From Caulobacteraceae bacterium UBA6225 (GTDB lineage Bacteria; Pseudomonadota; Alphaproteobacteria; Caulobacterales; Caulobacteraceae): 18,942 nt of DNA. Position numbers and translations under genes: made by a program. Location: the NCBI GenBank assembly GCA_002441055.1, contig DJWR01000039.1, positions 1-18,942 on the forward strand. Direction: 5' to 3'. Numbering within the stretch: the stretch's first letter is position 1; each line of letters begins with the position of its first letter. Positions 1-7,084 of the stretch are shown here, piece after piece. Below the pieces are notes generated by a model. The model did no database searches and was not told the origin of the DNA. It saw only the letters and a list, made by a program, of their open reading frames with translations.

Positions 1-795
1 ACCTTCCAGGTCCTGAGCCGCCTGGCGGGCCTGCCCATGGGCCAGCCCCGGGAAGAGGCGCGCGGTCGCCGGTGGTGGATCGCCTTCGCCTTGACGGCGG
101 CGGTTCCGGCCCTGACCTATTTCCCGTTCATGACCCTGGGCCAGCTGTTCGCTGCGGGGCCGCTCTTTCCCCAGCAGGTTACCAACCAGCTCCTGGCCTG
201 GGCCCTGCTGAACGGTCTGATCACTCTGGTTTTGGCGCTGTTCATCCGAGGCCCTGCGCCCCGCTTCCAGCACCGCTGGCTGGTCGCGCCGCTCATCGCT
301 GCGGCCTCGGTGGGCATGGCCTATGGGGCGGTGCTGGCCTGTGACGCGCTCTTCAAGACCGATTTCCGCTTCTGGGTCCTGGCGCTGAAGCCGCTGGACG
401 ATCGGCAGATGGCCGCCGCTCTGGCCTATGCCGGTCCCTGGATCCTGTTCTTCCTGGTCAGTCAGCGGGCGCTGGCCGCCCGTCTCAGCCTGAAGGGCCA
501 GGGCGCAGGCGCGGAGACGGCCGCATGGGCTGTGGCCTTGAGCCTCGGCTTCGTCGTACTGCTGGCGCTGGAATACGGCGCTCTGTTCCTGACCGGACGG
601 CTGCTGACGTCAGCAGAGCCCCTGAACACTATCATCGCCATCCAGTTTGCGCCGCTCCTGGCCCTGATCGGCCTGATCGGCGCCTTCGCCTATCGGCGGT
701 CCAACTCCTATGTCCCCGGCGCGGTGATCTGCGGCCTGTTCATCACCTGGTACATCGTCGGCGGCACGGCCATGCACTGGGCGCCCGGGGGCTGA
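1..795 (+). CDS. C-terminal membrane part of a truncated protein (possibly a hydrolase with a membrane tail)
   Basis: The reading frame is open from the first base of the window, so the true start lies upstream and the ATG at 37 is probably internal. The visible 264 residues are almost all membrane: about seven hydrophobic segments, with short Arg- or Lys-containing linkers, ending in a segment that reads FITWYIVGGTAMHWAPGG before the TGA at 793-795. Such tails remind me of the membrane C-termini of some large alpha/beta hydrolases, but no catalytic motif is in view, so that is a weak guess. The next gene on the same strand starts 96 bp later. Confidence 0.55.
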   Translation, partial: TFQVLSRLAGLPMGQPREEARGRRWWIAFALTAAVPALTYFPFMTLGQLFAAGPLFPQQVTNQLLAWALLNGLITLVLALFIRGPAPRFQHRWLVAPLIAAASVGMAYGAVLACDALFKTDFRFWVLALKPLDDRQMAAALAYAGPWILFFLVSQRALAARLSLKGQGAGAETAAWAVALSLGFVVLLALEYGALFLTGRLLTSAEPLNTIIAIQFAPLLALIGLIGAFAYRRSNSYVPGAVICGLFITWYIVGGTAMHWAPGG

Positions 796-891
796 CGGAT
801 GAGGCGCCGACGCGCGCGCGGCGAGGTTGCGCAAAGCTGCTGGCGGGGCTAGCGGAGAGCCTCGCCGTCTCGCAGCCACAAAGCCTCGCAC

Positions 892-2316
892 ATGCCCACC
901 GCCGCCCCCGCCCCCGGGAGCTGGAAAGACGTGCTGGCCGAAGGCCGGTTCGCCCAGTTCGTGCTGATCTGTCTGGCGGTCTGGCTGCATGCGGCCGACA
1001 GCCTGGTCACCGCGACCATCATGCCCAGCGTCGGCGCCGACCTTGGCGGCTACGCCTATTTCGGATGGGCGACCGCGGGCTTTCTGCTGGGATCTGTGGT
1101 GGCGGGCGCCAGCGCTGGATGGCTGACCGGACGGACGGGCCTGCGCCAGGCCTTCGTCCTGTCGGCAGTGATCTACGCCTTCGGTTGTCTGATGAGCGCC
1201 GCGGCGCCCGACATCTGGACCTTTCTGGCGGGACGTCTCGTCCAGGGCCTGGGCGGCGGCTGGCTGGCGGGGTTCAGCTCCGTAGCCATCGGCCTGCTGT
1301 TTCCCGATCGCACCTTGCCCCGGGTCTATGCGGCGGCCACCGGTATCTGGGGGATCGCCACCCTGATCGGCCCCCTCCTGGGCGGCGTCTTCGCTGATGC
1401 GGGTCTGTGGCGCTGGGCCTTCTGGTCCTTTGTCATTCAAGGCCTGATGGTGGCTGGCGCAGCCTTGGTTCTGCTGCCCAAGGGCGAAAAGGGAGAGGGC
1501 GGCGGGGTGCCCGCCTTGCAGCTGCTGCTGATCGCCGGTGGCGTTGGGGCGATCGCCGCAGCTGACGTCCTGGGCGGTTTCAGCCTGGCCGTGGTGCTCA
1601 TCGCCCTTGGCCTTGGGGTGCTGGCCCTGAGCGTTCGGATCGACGCGAAGGCCAAGGTGCGGCTGCTGCCGGTCAGCTCAGGAGATTTCCGCACCATCGG
1701 GGGGCTGGGCTTCGCCACCATGTTCCTGATGACGGCGGCCTCCATGGGCTTCAGCGTCTATGGTCCAGCCATCCTGCAGACGACGCGGGGATATTCGGCC
1801 CTCGCCGCAGGCTATGTGATCGGGGTGGAGGCCCTGGCCTGGACGGCCTCGGCCCTGGCCATAACCCATCTCACCGGAGTCTGGCGGGGACGCATGGTGC
1901 GCCTGGGCGCCGTGTTGGCCACCGTTGGGATCGGCATGTGCGTCTTCGTGATTGTCGACGGGCCGCTCTGGACCCTGCTGCTGGCGGCGACCCTGCTGGG
2001 CTCAGGCTTTGGCCTGTCCTCGGCCTTCATGAACCAGATGGTGCTCTCAGCCCTGCCGGCTGAAGAGCGCGGCCTGGGGGGCGGGGCCATCAATACGGTT
2101 CGCTTTACCGGCGCGGCTGTCGGCGCGGCTGTGGCCGGCGCCCTGGCCAATCTCGCCGGCTTCGGCGACGCCCTGACCGTCACCAGCGCCAGCGCCGCGG
2201 CGCTCTGGGTGTTCGCCGCGGCCAGCCCGGTGGCGGCTGCAGCCATCATCACCGCCTGGCGCCTCAGCCAGAAGCAGGACGCCGAGGCCACTGACCTGCA
2301 GCCGATTGATCCCTAG
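892..2316 (+). CDS. MFS transporter, DHA2-type drug/proton antiporter
   Basis: A 474-residue inner-membrane protein with about 14 hydrophobic segments, the size and topology of the DHA2 family, which exports drugs or small metabolites using the proton gradient. Seen directly: motif A, GWLTGRTGLR, at residues 76-85 in the loop between helices 2 and 3, and an antiporter motif C region with the GPLLGG core at about 160-165. An in-frame stop at 850-852 confines the start to the next 40 bp; the ATG at 892 is the natural choice although no good ribosome-binding site precedes it. The substrate cannot be told from sequence. Its stop codon overlaps the stop of the opposing lysC gene (shared 2313-2316). 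Confidence 0.85.
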   Translation: MPTAAPAPGSWKDVLAEGRFAQFVLICLAVWLHAADSLVTATIMPSVGADLGGYAYFGWATAGFLLGSVVAGASAGWLTGRTGLRQAFVLSAVIYAFGCLMSAAAPDIWTFLAGRLVQGLGGGWLAGFSSVAIGLLFPDRTLPRVYAAATGIWGIATLIGPLLGGVFADAGLWRWAFWSFVIQGLMVAGAALVLLPKGEKGEGGGVPALQLLLIAGGVGAIAAADVLGGFSLAVVLIALGLGVLALSVRIDAKAKVRLLPVSSGDFRTIGGLGFATMFLMTAASMGFSVYGPAILQTTRGYSALAAGYVIGVEALAWTASALAITHLTGVWRGRMVRLGAVLATVGIGMCVFVIVDGPLWTLLLAATLLGSGFGLSSAFMNQMVLSALPAEERGLGGGAINTVRFTGAAVGAAVAGALANLAGFGDALTVTSASAAALWVFAAASPVAAAAIITAWRLSQKQDAEATDLQPIDP

Positions 2317-3563
2317 AGCTTGTCCAGCTCGTAGGCGGCATGCAGAGCGCGGACGGCCAGCTCGGTATAGGCCGCGTCGATCAGCACACTGATCTTGATC
2401 TCGCTGGTGGAGATGACCTGGATGTTGACGCCCTTGTCGGCGAGGGCGCCGAACATGGTCTTGGCCACGCCCGCATGACTGCGCATGCCGACGCCGATCA
2501 CCGAGACCTTGGCCACATCCTCGTTCACGGCCACGTCTTCGAAGCCGATCACCGACTTGGCCTGGCGCATGATCTCGATGGCCCGGGCCGCGTCGCGCTT
2601 GCCGACCGTGAACTCCATGTTCGCCGTGTCCTGGGTGCGGGCATGGCTCTGGACGATCATGTCCACATTCACATTGGCGTCGGCCAGCCGTCCGAAGATC
2701 TCCGAGGAGACCCCGGGATGGTCGGGCAGGCCGAAGACGCTGATCTTGGCCTCGTCGCGGCTATAGGCGACGCCGCTCACGATGCGCTTTTCCACGATCT
2801 CCTCCTCGTCGCAGACGATGGTGCCCTGACCGGGGGCCTCTCCGGGTTCTACGAAACTCGACAGCACACGCACGGGCATGTTCTGGGCCATGGCCAACTC
2901 GACTGAGCGCGTCTGCAGCACCTTGGCGCCCAGGGACGCCATCTCCAGCATCTCCTCGAAGGAGATCTTGGAGAGCTTGCGGGCCTTGGATTCGATGCGC
3001 GGATCGGTGGTGTAGACTCCGTCCACGTCGGTATAGATGTCGCAGCGCTCGGCCTTCAGGGCCGCAGCCACCGCCACAGCGCTGGTGTCGGAGCCGCCCC
3101 GGCCAAGGGTGGCGATGCGGCCGTCCTTCGTCACCCCCTGGAAGCCGGCGATCACGGCCACTTCGCCAGCGTCGAGCGCGGCCGCCAGCTTTTCGGGCGG
3201 GATGTCCTCGATGCGCGCCCGGCCGTGGGCGTCATCGGCGATGATTGGGATCTGCCAGCCCAGCCAGGAGCGCGCCGGCAGGCCCATATTGCGCAAGGTC
3301 ATGGCCAGCAGGCCAGCCGTCACCTGTTCGCCGGACGCGACGACGGTGTCGTACTCATCATCGGAGGGCGGCAGTCCTTGCGCCGCTGCGCCCGCCCCAT
3401 CGGTCCAGGCGACCAGTTCATTGGTCTTGCCAGACATGGCGGAAACCACCACGGCCACGCGGTGGCCAGCCGCCACTTCGGCGGCCACGAGCCGGCCCAC
3501 GCGCCGGATACGCTCAAGGTCGGCCACCGAGGTGCCGCCGAATTTCATCACCAGACGGGCCAC
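2313..3563 (-). CDS. lysC: Aspartate kinase (aspartokinase)
   Basis: Phosphorylates L-aspartate with ATP, the first step to lysine, threonine, methionine and diaminopimelate; cytoplasmic. The N-terminus carries the family signature KFGGTSV (residues 7-13), followed by the kinase domain to about residue 250 (note GRGGSDTSAVAVA in the middle) and two C-terminal ACT domains that normally bind feedback inhibitors. I choose the GTG at 3563 (416 residues), because family members begin only a few residues before KFGGTSV; the frame stays open to a TTG at 3623, which would add 20 atypical residues. It is divergent from ubiG and convergent with the MFS gene, sharing four bases at the stops. Many relatives also make a smaller beta subunit from an internal start, which I cannot judge here. 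Confidence 0.95.
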   Translation of the reverse strand: MARLVMKFGGTSVADLERIRRVGRLVAAEVAAGHRVAVVVSAMSGKTNELVAWTDGAGAAAQGLPPSDDEYDTVVASGEQVTAGLLAMTLRNMGLPARSWLGWQIPIIADDAHGRARIEDIPPEKLAAALDAGEVAVIAGFQGVTKDGRIATLGRGGSDTSAVAVAAALKAERCDIYTDVDGVYTTDPRIESKARKLSKISFEEMLEMASLGAKVLQTRSVELAMAQNMPVRVLSSFVEPGEAPGQGTIVCDEEEIVEKRIVSGVAYSRDEAKISVFGLPDHPGVSSEIFGRLADANVNVDMIVQSHARTQDTANMEFTVGKRDAARAIEIMRQAKSVIGFEDVAVNEDVAKVSVIGVGMRSHAGVAKTMFGALADKGVNIQVISTSEIKISVLIDAAYTELAVRALHAAYELDKL

Positions 3564-3704
3564 GCCGGATCGACCCCCGCTAAAGAAGGCCGCCCTTCTA
3601 CCGATGGCTAGGCCAGCCTGCAACGTAACATTATTGCGTCACAGAAGGTCGAGCGCCGCCGCCGCGGCGCACGGCCGCCACACACCCTTCCGCCGGCCTC
3701 ACCA

Positions 3705-3722
3705 CACGCTATATGTGAGGTC
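3705..3722 (+). promoter_or_regulatory. Possible promoter -10 element right in front of ubiG
   Basis: GCTATATG at about 3708-3715 resembles the Caulobacter housekeeping -10 element (GCTANAWC) and ends only seven or eight bases before the ubiG ATG at 3723. A GAGG at 3717-3720 lies too close to that ATG to be a good ribosome-binding site. If this -10 is real, the message would start at or almost at the ATG, giving a leaderless transcript. No convincing -35 box is visible. Confidence 0.25.
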
Positions 3723-4481
3723 ATGTCCGCAAGCCCTGATCTCCGCTCCAGCATCGATCCCGAAGAGGTCGAGCGCTTCTCCCGCATCGCCGCCGAATGG
3801 TGGGATCCGCACGGCAAGTTCGCGCCGCTGCACCGTTTCAATCCCACCCGGCTGACCTTCATCCGGGACAAGGCCCTGGCGCAGTTTGGTCGTGACCCCC
3901 TGGCTCGGCGGCCCTTCGAGGGGTTGCGCCTGCTGGACATCGGCTGTGGCGGCGGACTGCTTTCGGAGCCCATGACCCGTCTGGGGTTTCAGGTCACCGG
4001 GGTCGACGCCTCGGAACGCAATATCGGCACCGCCAGCACCCATGCCGCCGAGCAGGGATTGAACATCGACTATCGCTGCGCCACCGCCGAACAGCTGCTG
4101 GCCGAGGGGACGGCTCCCTTCGATGTGATCCTCAACATGGAGGTGATCGAGCATGTGGCCGATCCCGGCGCCTATCTGCGCAGCTGCGCCCAGCTGTTGG
4201 CGCCAGGCGGGATCATGATTGTCGCCACCTTGAACCGGACCTTGAAGGCCCTGGCCCTGGCCAAGGTTGGCGCTGAATATGTGCTGCGCTGGCTGCCGGC
4301 CGGGACCCACGACTGGCGCAAGTTCCTCAAGCCCGACGAACTCAAGGGGTTTCTGCAGGGCGAGCCCGTGCAGGTGGATGGACCCTATGGCGTGGTCTTC
4401 AATCCCATCACCGGGCGATGGTCCCAGAGCCGGGACAGCGAGGTGAACTATATGATGACGGTGACCCGACCGGCGGCCTGA
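3723..4481 (+). CDS. ubiG: Ubiquinone biosynthesis O-methyltransferase UbiG
   Basis: A 252-residue SAM-dependent class I methyltransferase that carries out the O-methylations of ubiquinone biosynthesis, probably at the inner face of the membrane. Motif I, LLDIGCGGG, is at residues 70-78, the acidic residue after beta-2 at D95 (GVDAS), and VIEHV at 141-145; the N-terminal IDPEEVERFSRIAAEWWDP stretch (11-29) is typical of alphaproteobacterial UbiG. Length matches the family. It is divergent from lysC across a 159-bp gap and followed 68 bp later by an alpha/beta hydrolase on the same strand. The ATG at 3723 is supported by the conserved N-terminus; its ribosome-binding site is poor. Confidence 0.95.
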   Translation: MSASPDLRSSIDPEEVERFSRIAAEWWDPHGKFAPLHRFNPTRLTFIRDKALAQFGRDPLARRPFEGLRLLDIGCGGGLLSEPMTRLGFQVTGVDASERNIGTASTHAAEQGLNIDYRCATAEQLLAEGTAPFDVILNMEVIEHVADPGAYLRSCAQLLAPGGIMIVATLNRTLKALALAKVGAEYVLRWLPAGTHDWRKFLKPDELKGFLQGEPVQVDGPYGVVFNPITGRWSQSRDSEVNYMMTVTRPAA

Positions 4482-4549
4482 GTTTCGGCGAACCCAAAGG
4501 CCGGCTTGAGCGTTGATGGACGAGTTCAGGCTTAGCCAGGGAGTTTGTT

Positions 4550-5521
4550 GTGCCGCGCAAAAGGCCAAAGGGTGTCGTCGGCGTCGGCTGGGCGTGCTTC
4601 GCCTCGGCCATGCTGGGGCGGACCGAGCATGTGCCCATGTCTCAGGACTATCCCGACACGGTGGTGCGGCGCACGAGCTTTGAGGCGGGCGGCGACCTGG
4701 GCTGGCGCATCTCGGCCCTGGAAACCCCTCGGGAGCGGCCGGCCCCCTGGAAGATCGTGGTGGTGACCGGATCGCCCTCATGGGCGGAATATTGGGCGCC
4801 CGTGCTGGCCGCCCTGCCGTCGGACCGGGAGATGATCGTCGTCGATCGGCCCGGTTTCGGCGCCTCAGAGCCAGCCGATCATGTGCCCGACCTTGAAGTC
4901 CAGGCCCTGGCCCTGTCGCCCCTGCTGCGGACGGCGCCGGGGCAGAACATTCTGCTGGTGGGGCAGTCCTATGGAGCGGCCATCGCCACCCTGATGGCGC
5001 GACGGCACGGCCGCCGTGTTCGCGGCCTGGTCCTGCTGTCTGGCTATTATGGCGAACCTGGCCCCACAGCCCGGTGGTTGCTGGACACCGGCGGTCGGGC
5101 GCTCAGCCTTATTCCGCGAGATCTTCGAAATGCGGTTCTTGAGGTTACGGGCCAGCCCGAGCAGCTCGGCCCTGTGCGGGCGGCGCTGGGGCAGCTGCGG
5201 ACCCCCATTCACCTCGTCCATGGCGATCGGGACGACTTCGCCCCGCTGGAGGCGGCCGAACGCCTGATGGGCGACATCCAGGCCCGCCGATCCATCCGGC
5301 TGGAGCGGGTCGAAGGCGCTGATCACTTCATCAACGATGGGCCGGTCGAGCGGCTGCTGGCCATTCTCGACGCCTGTCTGCCGCCGCCTCGCCGGGGTTT
5401 GCCGAAATTCCCATGGCCGAGCCTGCCCAGGCTGGAGGTGGCTGGCCTGTTGTCGCGCTTGCCAAGGGGTCTGCGCGCGGGGCCCTGGCTGGGCGCCGCC
5501 CCCGGGCGGGAGACCGCCTAG
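4550..5521 (+). CDS. Alpha/beta hydrolase
   Basis: A 323-residue alpha/beta-fold hydrolase. The likely triad is visible: nucleophile Ser140 in GQSYG, acid Asp228 in HGDRDD, and His259 in GADHF; the oxyanion-loop region is near TGSPSW (73-78). The substrate is unknown; esterase or lipase-like activity is a family inference. The first 30 residues are basic then mildly hydrophobic and could be a weak membrane anchor. The start is a GTG at 4550, chosen because AGGGAG lies six bases upstream. The last 45 residues are Pro/Arg-rich and look disordered. It may be co-transcribed with ubiG, 68 bp upstream, but nothing in the protein ties it to quinones. Confidence 0.85.
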   Translation: MPRKRPKGVVGVGWACFASAMLGRTEHVPMSQDYPDTVVRRTSFEAGGDLGWRISALETPRERPAPWKIVVVTGSPSWAEYWAPVLAALPSDREMIVVDRPGFGASEPADHVPDLEVQALALSPLLRTAPGQNILLVGQSYGAAIATLMARRHGRRVRGLVLLSGYYGEPGPTARWLLDTGGRALSLIPRDLRNAVLEVTGQPEQLGPVRAALGQLRTPIHLVHGDRDDFAPLEAAERLMGDIQARRSIRLERVEGADHFINDGPVERLLAILDACLPPPRRGLPKFPWPSLPRLEVAGLLSRLPRGLRAGPWLGAAPGRETA

Positions 5522-5669
5522 AGCTCAGGCGGCGCTACGGGCAGTCGCCAACTTAGGGAAAACCCTCTTGGCCCCCATGATCTGAACAGCGATAACTCTT
5601 CCCCAAGGGGGCCCGACCAGCGGCCCTGAACTGGCCCGGTCAGCGGGCGCAAGCATGGGGAAGTGCGAC

Positions 5670-6755
5670 ATGAAGGCCGCCGTTCTGCGCGAAGTGGGCA
5701 AGCCGCTTCAGATTGAAGACGTTCAGATCAACAAGCCTGGTCCCCATGAGGTGCTGATCCGCACCATGGCCGCCGGCGTCTGCCATTCAGACCTGCACTT
5801 CATCGAAGGCTCCTATCCTCATCCCCTGCCGGCCGTGCTGGGCCACGAGAGCGCCGGCATTGTCGAGCAGGTGGGCTCTGAGGTCCGTACGGTGAAGCCG
5901 GGCGACCATGTGATCACCTGTCTGTCGGCCTATTGCGGTCATTGCGAGTCCTGCCTCACCGGCCATATGAGCCTGTGCGTGTCCTCCGACACCAAGCGCG
6001 ACAAGGACGATGAGCCCCGCCTGATGCAGAACGGCGTCGGTCTGCCGCAATTCCTGAACCTGTCGTCCTTCGCCGAGCAGATGCTGATCCACGAGCATGC
6101 CTGCGTGGCCATTCGTAAGGACATGCCCTTTGACCGGGCCGCCCTCATCGGCTGTTCGGTGACCACGGGCGTGGGCGCCGTGATCCATACCTCCAACGTA
6201 CGGCCCGGCGAGACCGTGGCGGTGATCGGCTGCGGCGGCGTCGGGCTCTCGGCCATCAATGGCGCGGCCATCGCCGGCGCCGGCCGGATCATCGCCATCG
6301 ATATGGTTCCGGGTAAGCAGAACCTGGCCATGGCCTTCGGCGCCACCGACTTCATCTGTGCGGCTGACACCGACGCGGTGAAGGAGGTCATCGAAATGAC
6401 CAAGGGCGGGGTTCACCACGCCTTCGAGGCCATTGGCCTGTCCAAGACCGCCGAGCAGGCCTTCAACATGCTGCGTCGCGGCGGCACGGCCAACATCATC
6501 GGCATGATCCCCGTGGGTCAGACCATCAGCCTGATGGGCGCGGCCTTCCTGGGCGAAAAGCGCATCCAGGGCTCGATGATGGGCTCCAACCGCTTCCCCG
6601 TCGACATGCCCCGGCTGGTGGACTTCTACATGTCGGGCCGGCTGAAGCTGGACGATCTGGTGTCTCGCCGGTTGAAGCTGGAGCAGGTCAACGAGGCCTT
6701 TGACGAAATGAAGCGCGGTGAAATCGCCCGCTCCGTCATCGTCTTCGACGCCTAA
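5670..6755 (+). CDS. Zinc-dependent alcohol dehydrogenase (MDR family)
   Basis: Medium-chain dehydrogenase/reductase, 361 residues, oxidising alcohols or reducing aldehydes with NAD(H). Catalytic zinc ligands are visible as C38, H59-E60 and C162; the four structural zinc cysteines are C89, C92, C95 and C103. The Rossmann motif GCGGVG is at 187-192, with D211 at the end of the second strand, favouring NAD over NADP. The ATG at 5670 is preferred to the one at 5655, because GGGGAAG sits six bases before it and MKAAVL is the usual family N-terminus. The natural substrate cannot be read from sequence. A palindromic repeat begins at its stop codon. The convergent TetR-type gene beyond the 6S locus is a possible but unproven regulator. 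Confidence 0.93.
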   Translation: MKAAVLREVGKPLQIEDVQINKPGPHEVLIRTMAAGVCHSDLHFIEGSYPHPLPAVLGHESAGIVEQVGSEVRTVKPGDHVITCLSAYCGHCESCLTGHMSLCVSSDTKRDKDDEPRLMQNGVGLPQFLNLSSFAEQMLIHEHACVAIRKDMPFDRAALIGCSVTTGVGAVIHTSNVRPGETVAVIGCGGVGLSAINGAAIAGAGRIIAIDMVPGKQNLAMAFGATDFICAADTDAVKEVIEMTKGGVHHAFEAIGLSKTAEQAFNMLRRGGTANIIGMIPVGQTISLMGAAFLGEKRIQGSMMGSNRFPVDMPRLVDFYMSGRLKLDDLVSRRLKLEQVNEAFDEMKRGEIARSVIVFDA

Positions 6756-6803
6756 GAGCCTGATGCGATCAGACGGAACCGTCTGATCGTTGAATCAGGC
6801 TCT
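6755..6803. repeat. Palindromic element 1: two-tier inverted repeat after the alcohol dehydrogenase
   Basis: The outer arms, AGAGCCTGAT (6755-6764) and ATCAGGCTCT (6794-6803), pair over 10 bp. The inner arms, CGATCAGACGG (6766-6776) and CCGTCTGATCG (6779-6789), pair over 11 bp around an AA turn. It starts on the last base of the dehydrogenase stop codon. It has no T-run, so it is not a standard terminator, but would make a stable 3' hairpin. It looks like a dispersed REP-type repeat of the kind common between alphaproteobacterial genes. Confidence 0.8.
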
Positions 6804-6816
6804 ACACTCAAAGACT

Positions 6817-6868
6817 TGAGCGCGTTTTACTCCGATAACCGGTTCCCACTTATCGGAACGCGCTCTAA
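6817..6868. repeat. Palindromic element 2, copy A (REP-like)
   Basis: The outer arms are GAGCGCGTT (6818-6826) and AACGCGCTC (6857-6865). The inner arms are CCGATAA (6832-6838) and TTATCGG (6850-6856), around a centre containing CCGGTTCCCA. Read on the minus strand it aligns with 8391-8442 at about 43 of 53 positions. Repeats with this CCGGTTCCCACTT-like centre are, from memory, widespread in alphaproteobacterial intergenic DNA. Copy A ends just before the predicted 5' end of the 6S-like RNA, where that RNA's promoter would be expected. Confidence 0.8.
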
Positions 6869-7045
6869 GTGCCTGTATTGAGGCGCGGGGAGAGGCGGGC
6901 CTGTCCTGTCTTTCCCCTATTAGGCGTGCAGGCTTGTTTGGGTCCAAGACCCCGGGCAAGCTTCATCTACTGAGGTTCGGTCAACGACGTTCCTAGGGGG
7001 GAGATCGGGCGCGGCGGCATTGGTCCGCGACGATTCTGGGGGCGT
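6868..7045 (+). ncRNA. ssrS: 6S RNA (SsrS) candidate
   Basis: The region folds by hand into one long interrupted rod, the 6S design. The pairings are 6871-6874/7040-7043, 6877-6880/7031-7034 and 6884-6888/7025-7029; an open bubble (6889-6898 against 7011-7024); then 6899-6903/7006-7010, 6909-6917/6996-7004, 6921-6924/6992-6995; and an apical hairpin 6932-6944/6948-6961. Several G-T pairs occur on this strand, so the RNA is read on +. The bubble edges carry GCGGGCC (6895-6901) then GTCC (6903-6906), and GCGGCGGCAT (7011-7020); as I recall both occur at the same places in E. coli 6S RNA. 6S RNA binds sigma-70 holoenzyme by mimicking an open promoter and lowers its activity in stationary phase. 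The length of about 175 nt and the terminator directly downstream fit. Exact ends are approximate. Confidence 0.7.
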
Positions 7046-7047
7046 CC

Positions 7048-7076
7048 AAAAGGGGCGGCGGCGGCCGCCCCTTTTT
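7048..7076. terminator. Bidirectional intrinsic terminator between the 6S locus and the TetR gene
   Basis: A 12-bp stem, AAAAGGGGCGGC (7048-7059) with GCCGCCCCTTTT (7064-7075), closes a GGCG loop. On the plus strand it is followed by TTTTT (7072-7076) and would end the 6S transcript. On the minus strand the A-run becomes a T-run 10 bp after the regulator's stop at 7085, so it can serve both convergent units. Confidence 0.85.
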
Positions 7077-7084
7077 CTATGGGG

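Noticed and set aside
799..852. Arg-rich 17-codon mini-ORF before the MFS gene
   Set aside because: No ribosome-binding site; composition simply follows the G+C-rich spacer.
820..866. 7-bp inverted repeat (GGCGAGG/CCTCGCC) before the MFS gene
   Set aside because: A 33-base spacer and G+C-rich arms make chance occurrence likely.
610..1440. Long minus-strand open frame opposite the first two genes
   Set aside because: Gly/Pro/Gln/Arg-rich antisense frame with no recognisable domain, produced by high third-position G+C in the real genes.
3699..4781. 360-codon minus-strand open frame across ubiG
   Set aside because: It lies opposite the clear UbiG coding sequence, has low-complexity composition and no family match.
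5561..5613. Competing short inverted repeats before the alcohol dehydrogenase gene
   Set aside because: Arms of 5-7 bp around loops of 30 bases or more with no T-run; too weak for a terminator or riboswitch claim.
6775..6791. GGAAC...CGTT inside palindromic element 1
   Set aside because: The spacer is only eight bases, so it cannot be an EcfG promoter.
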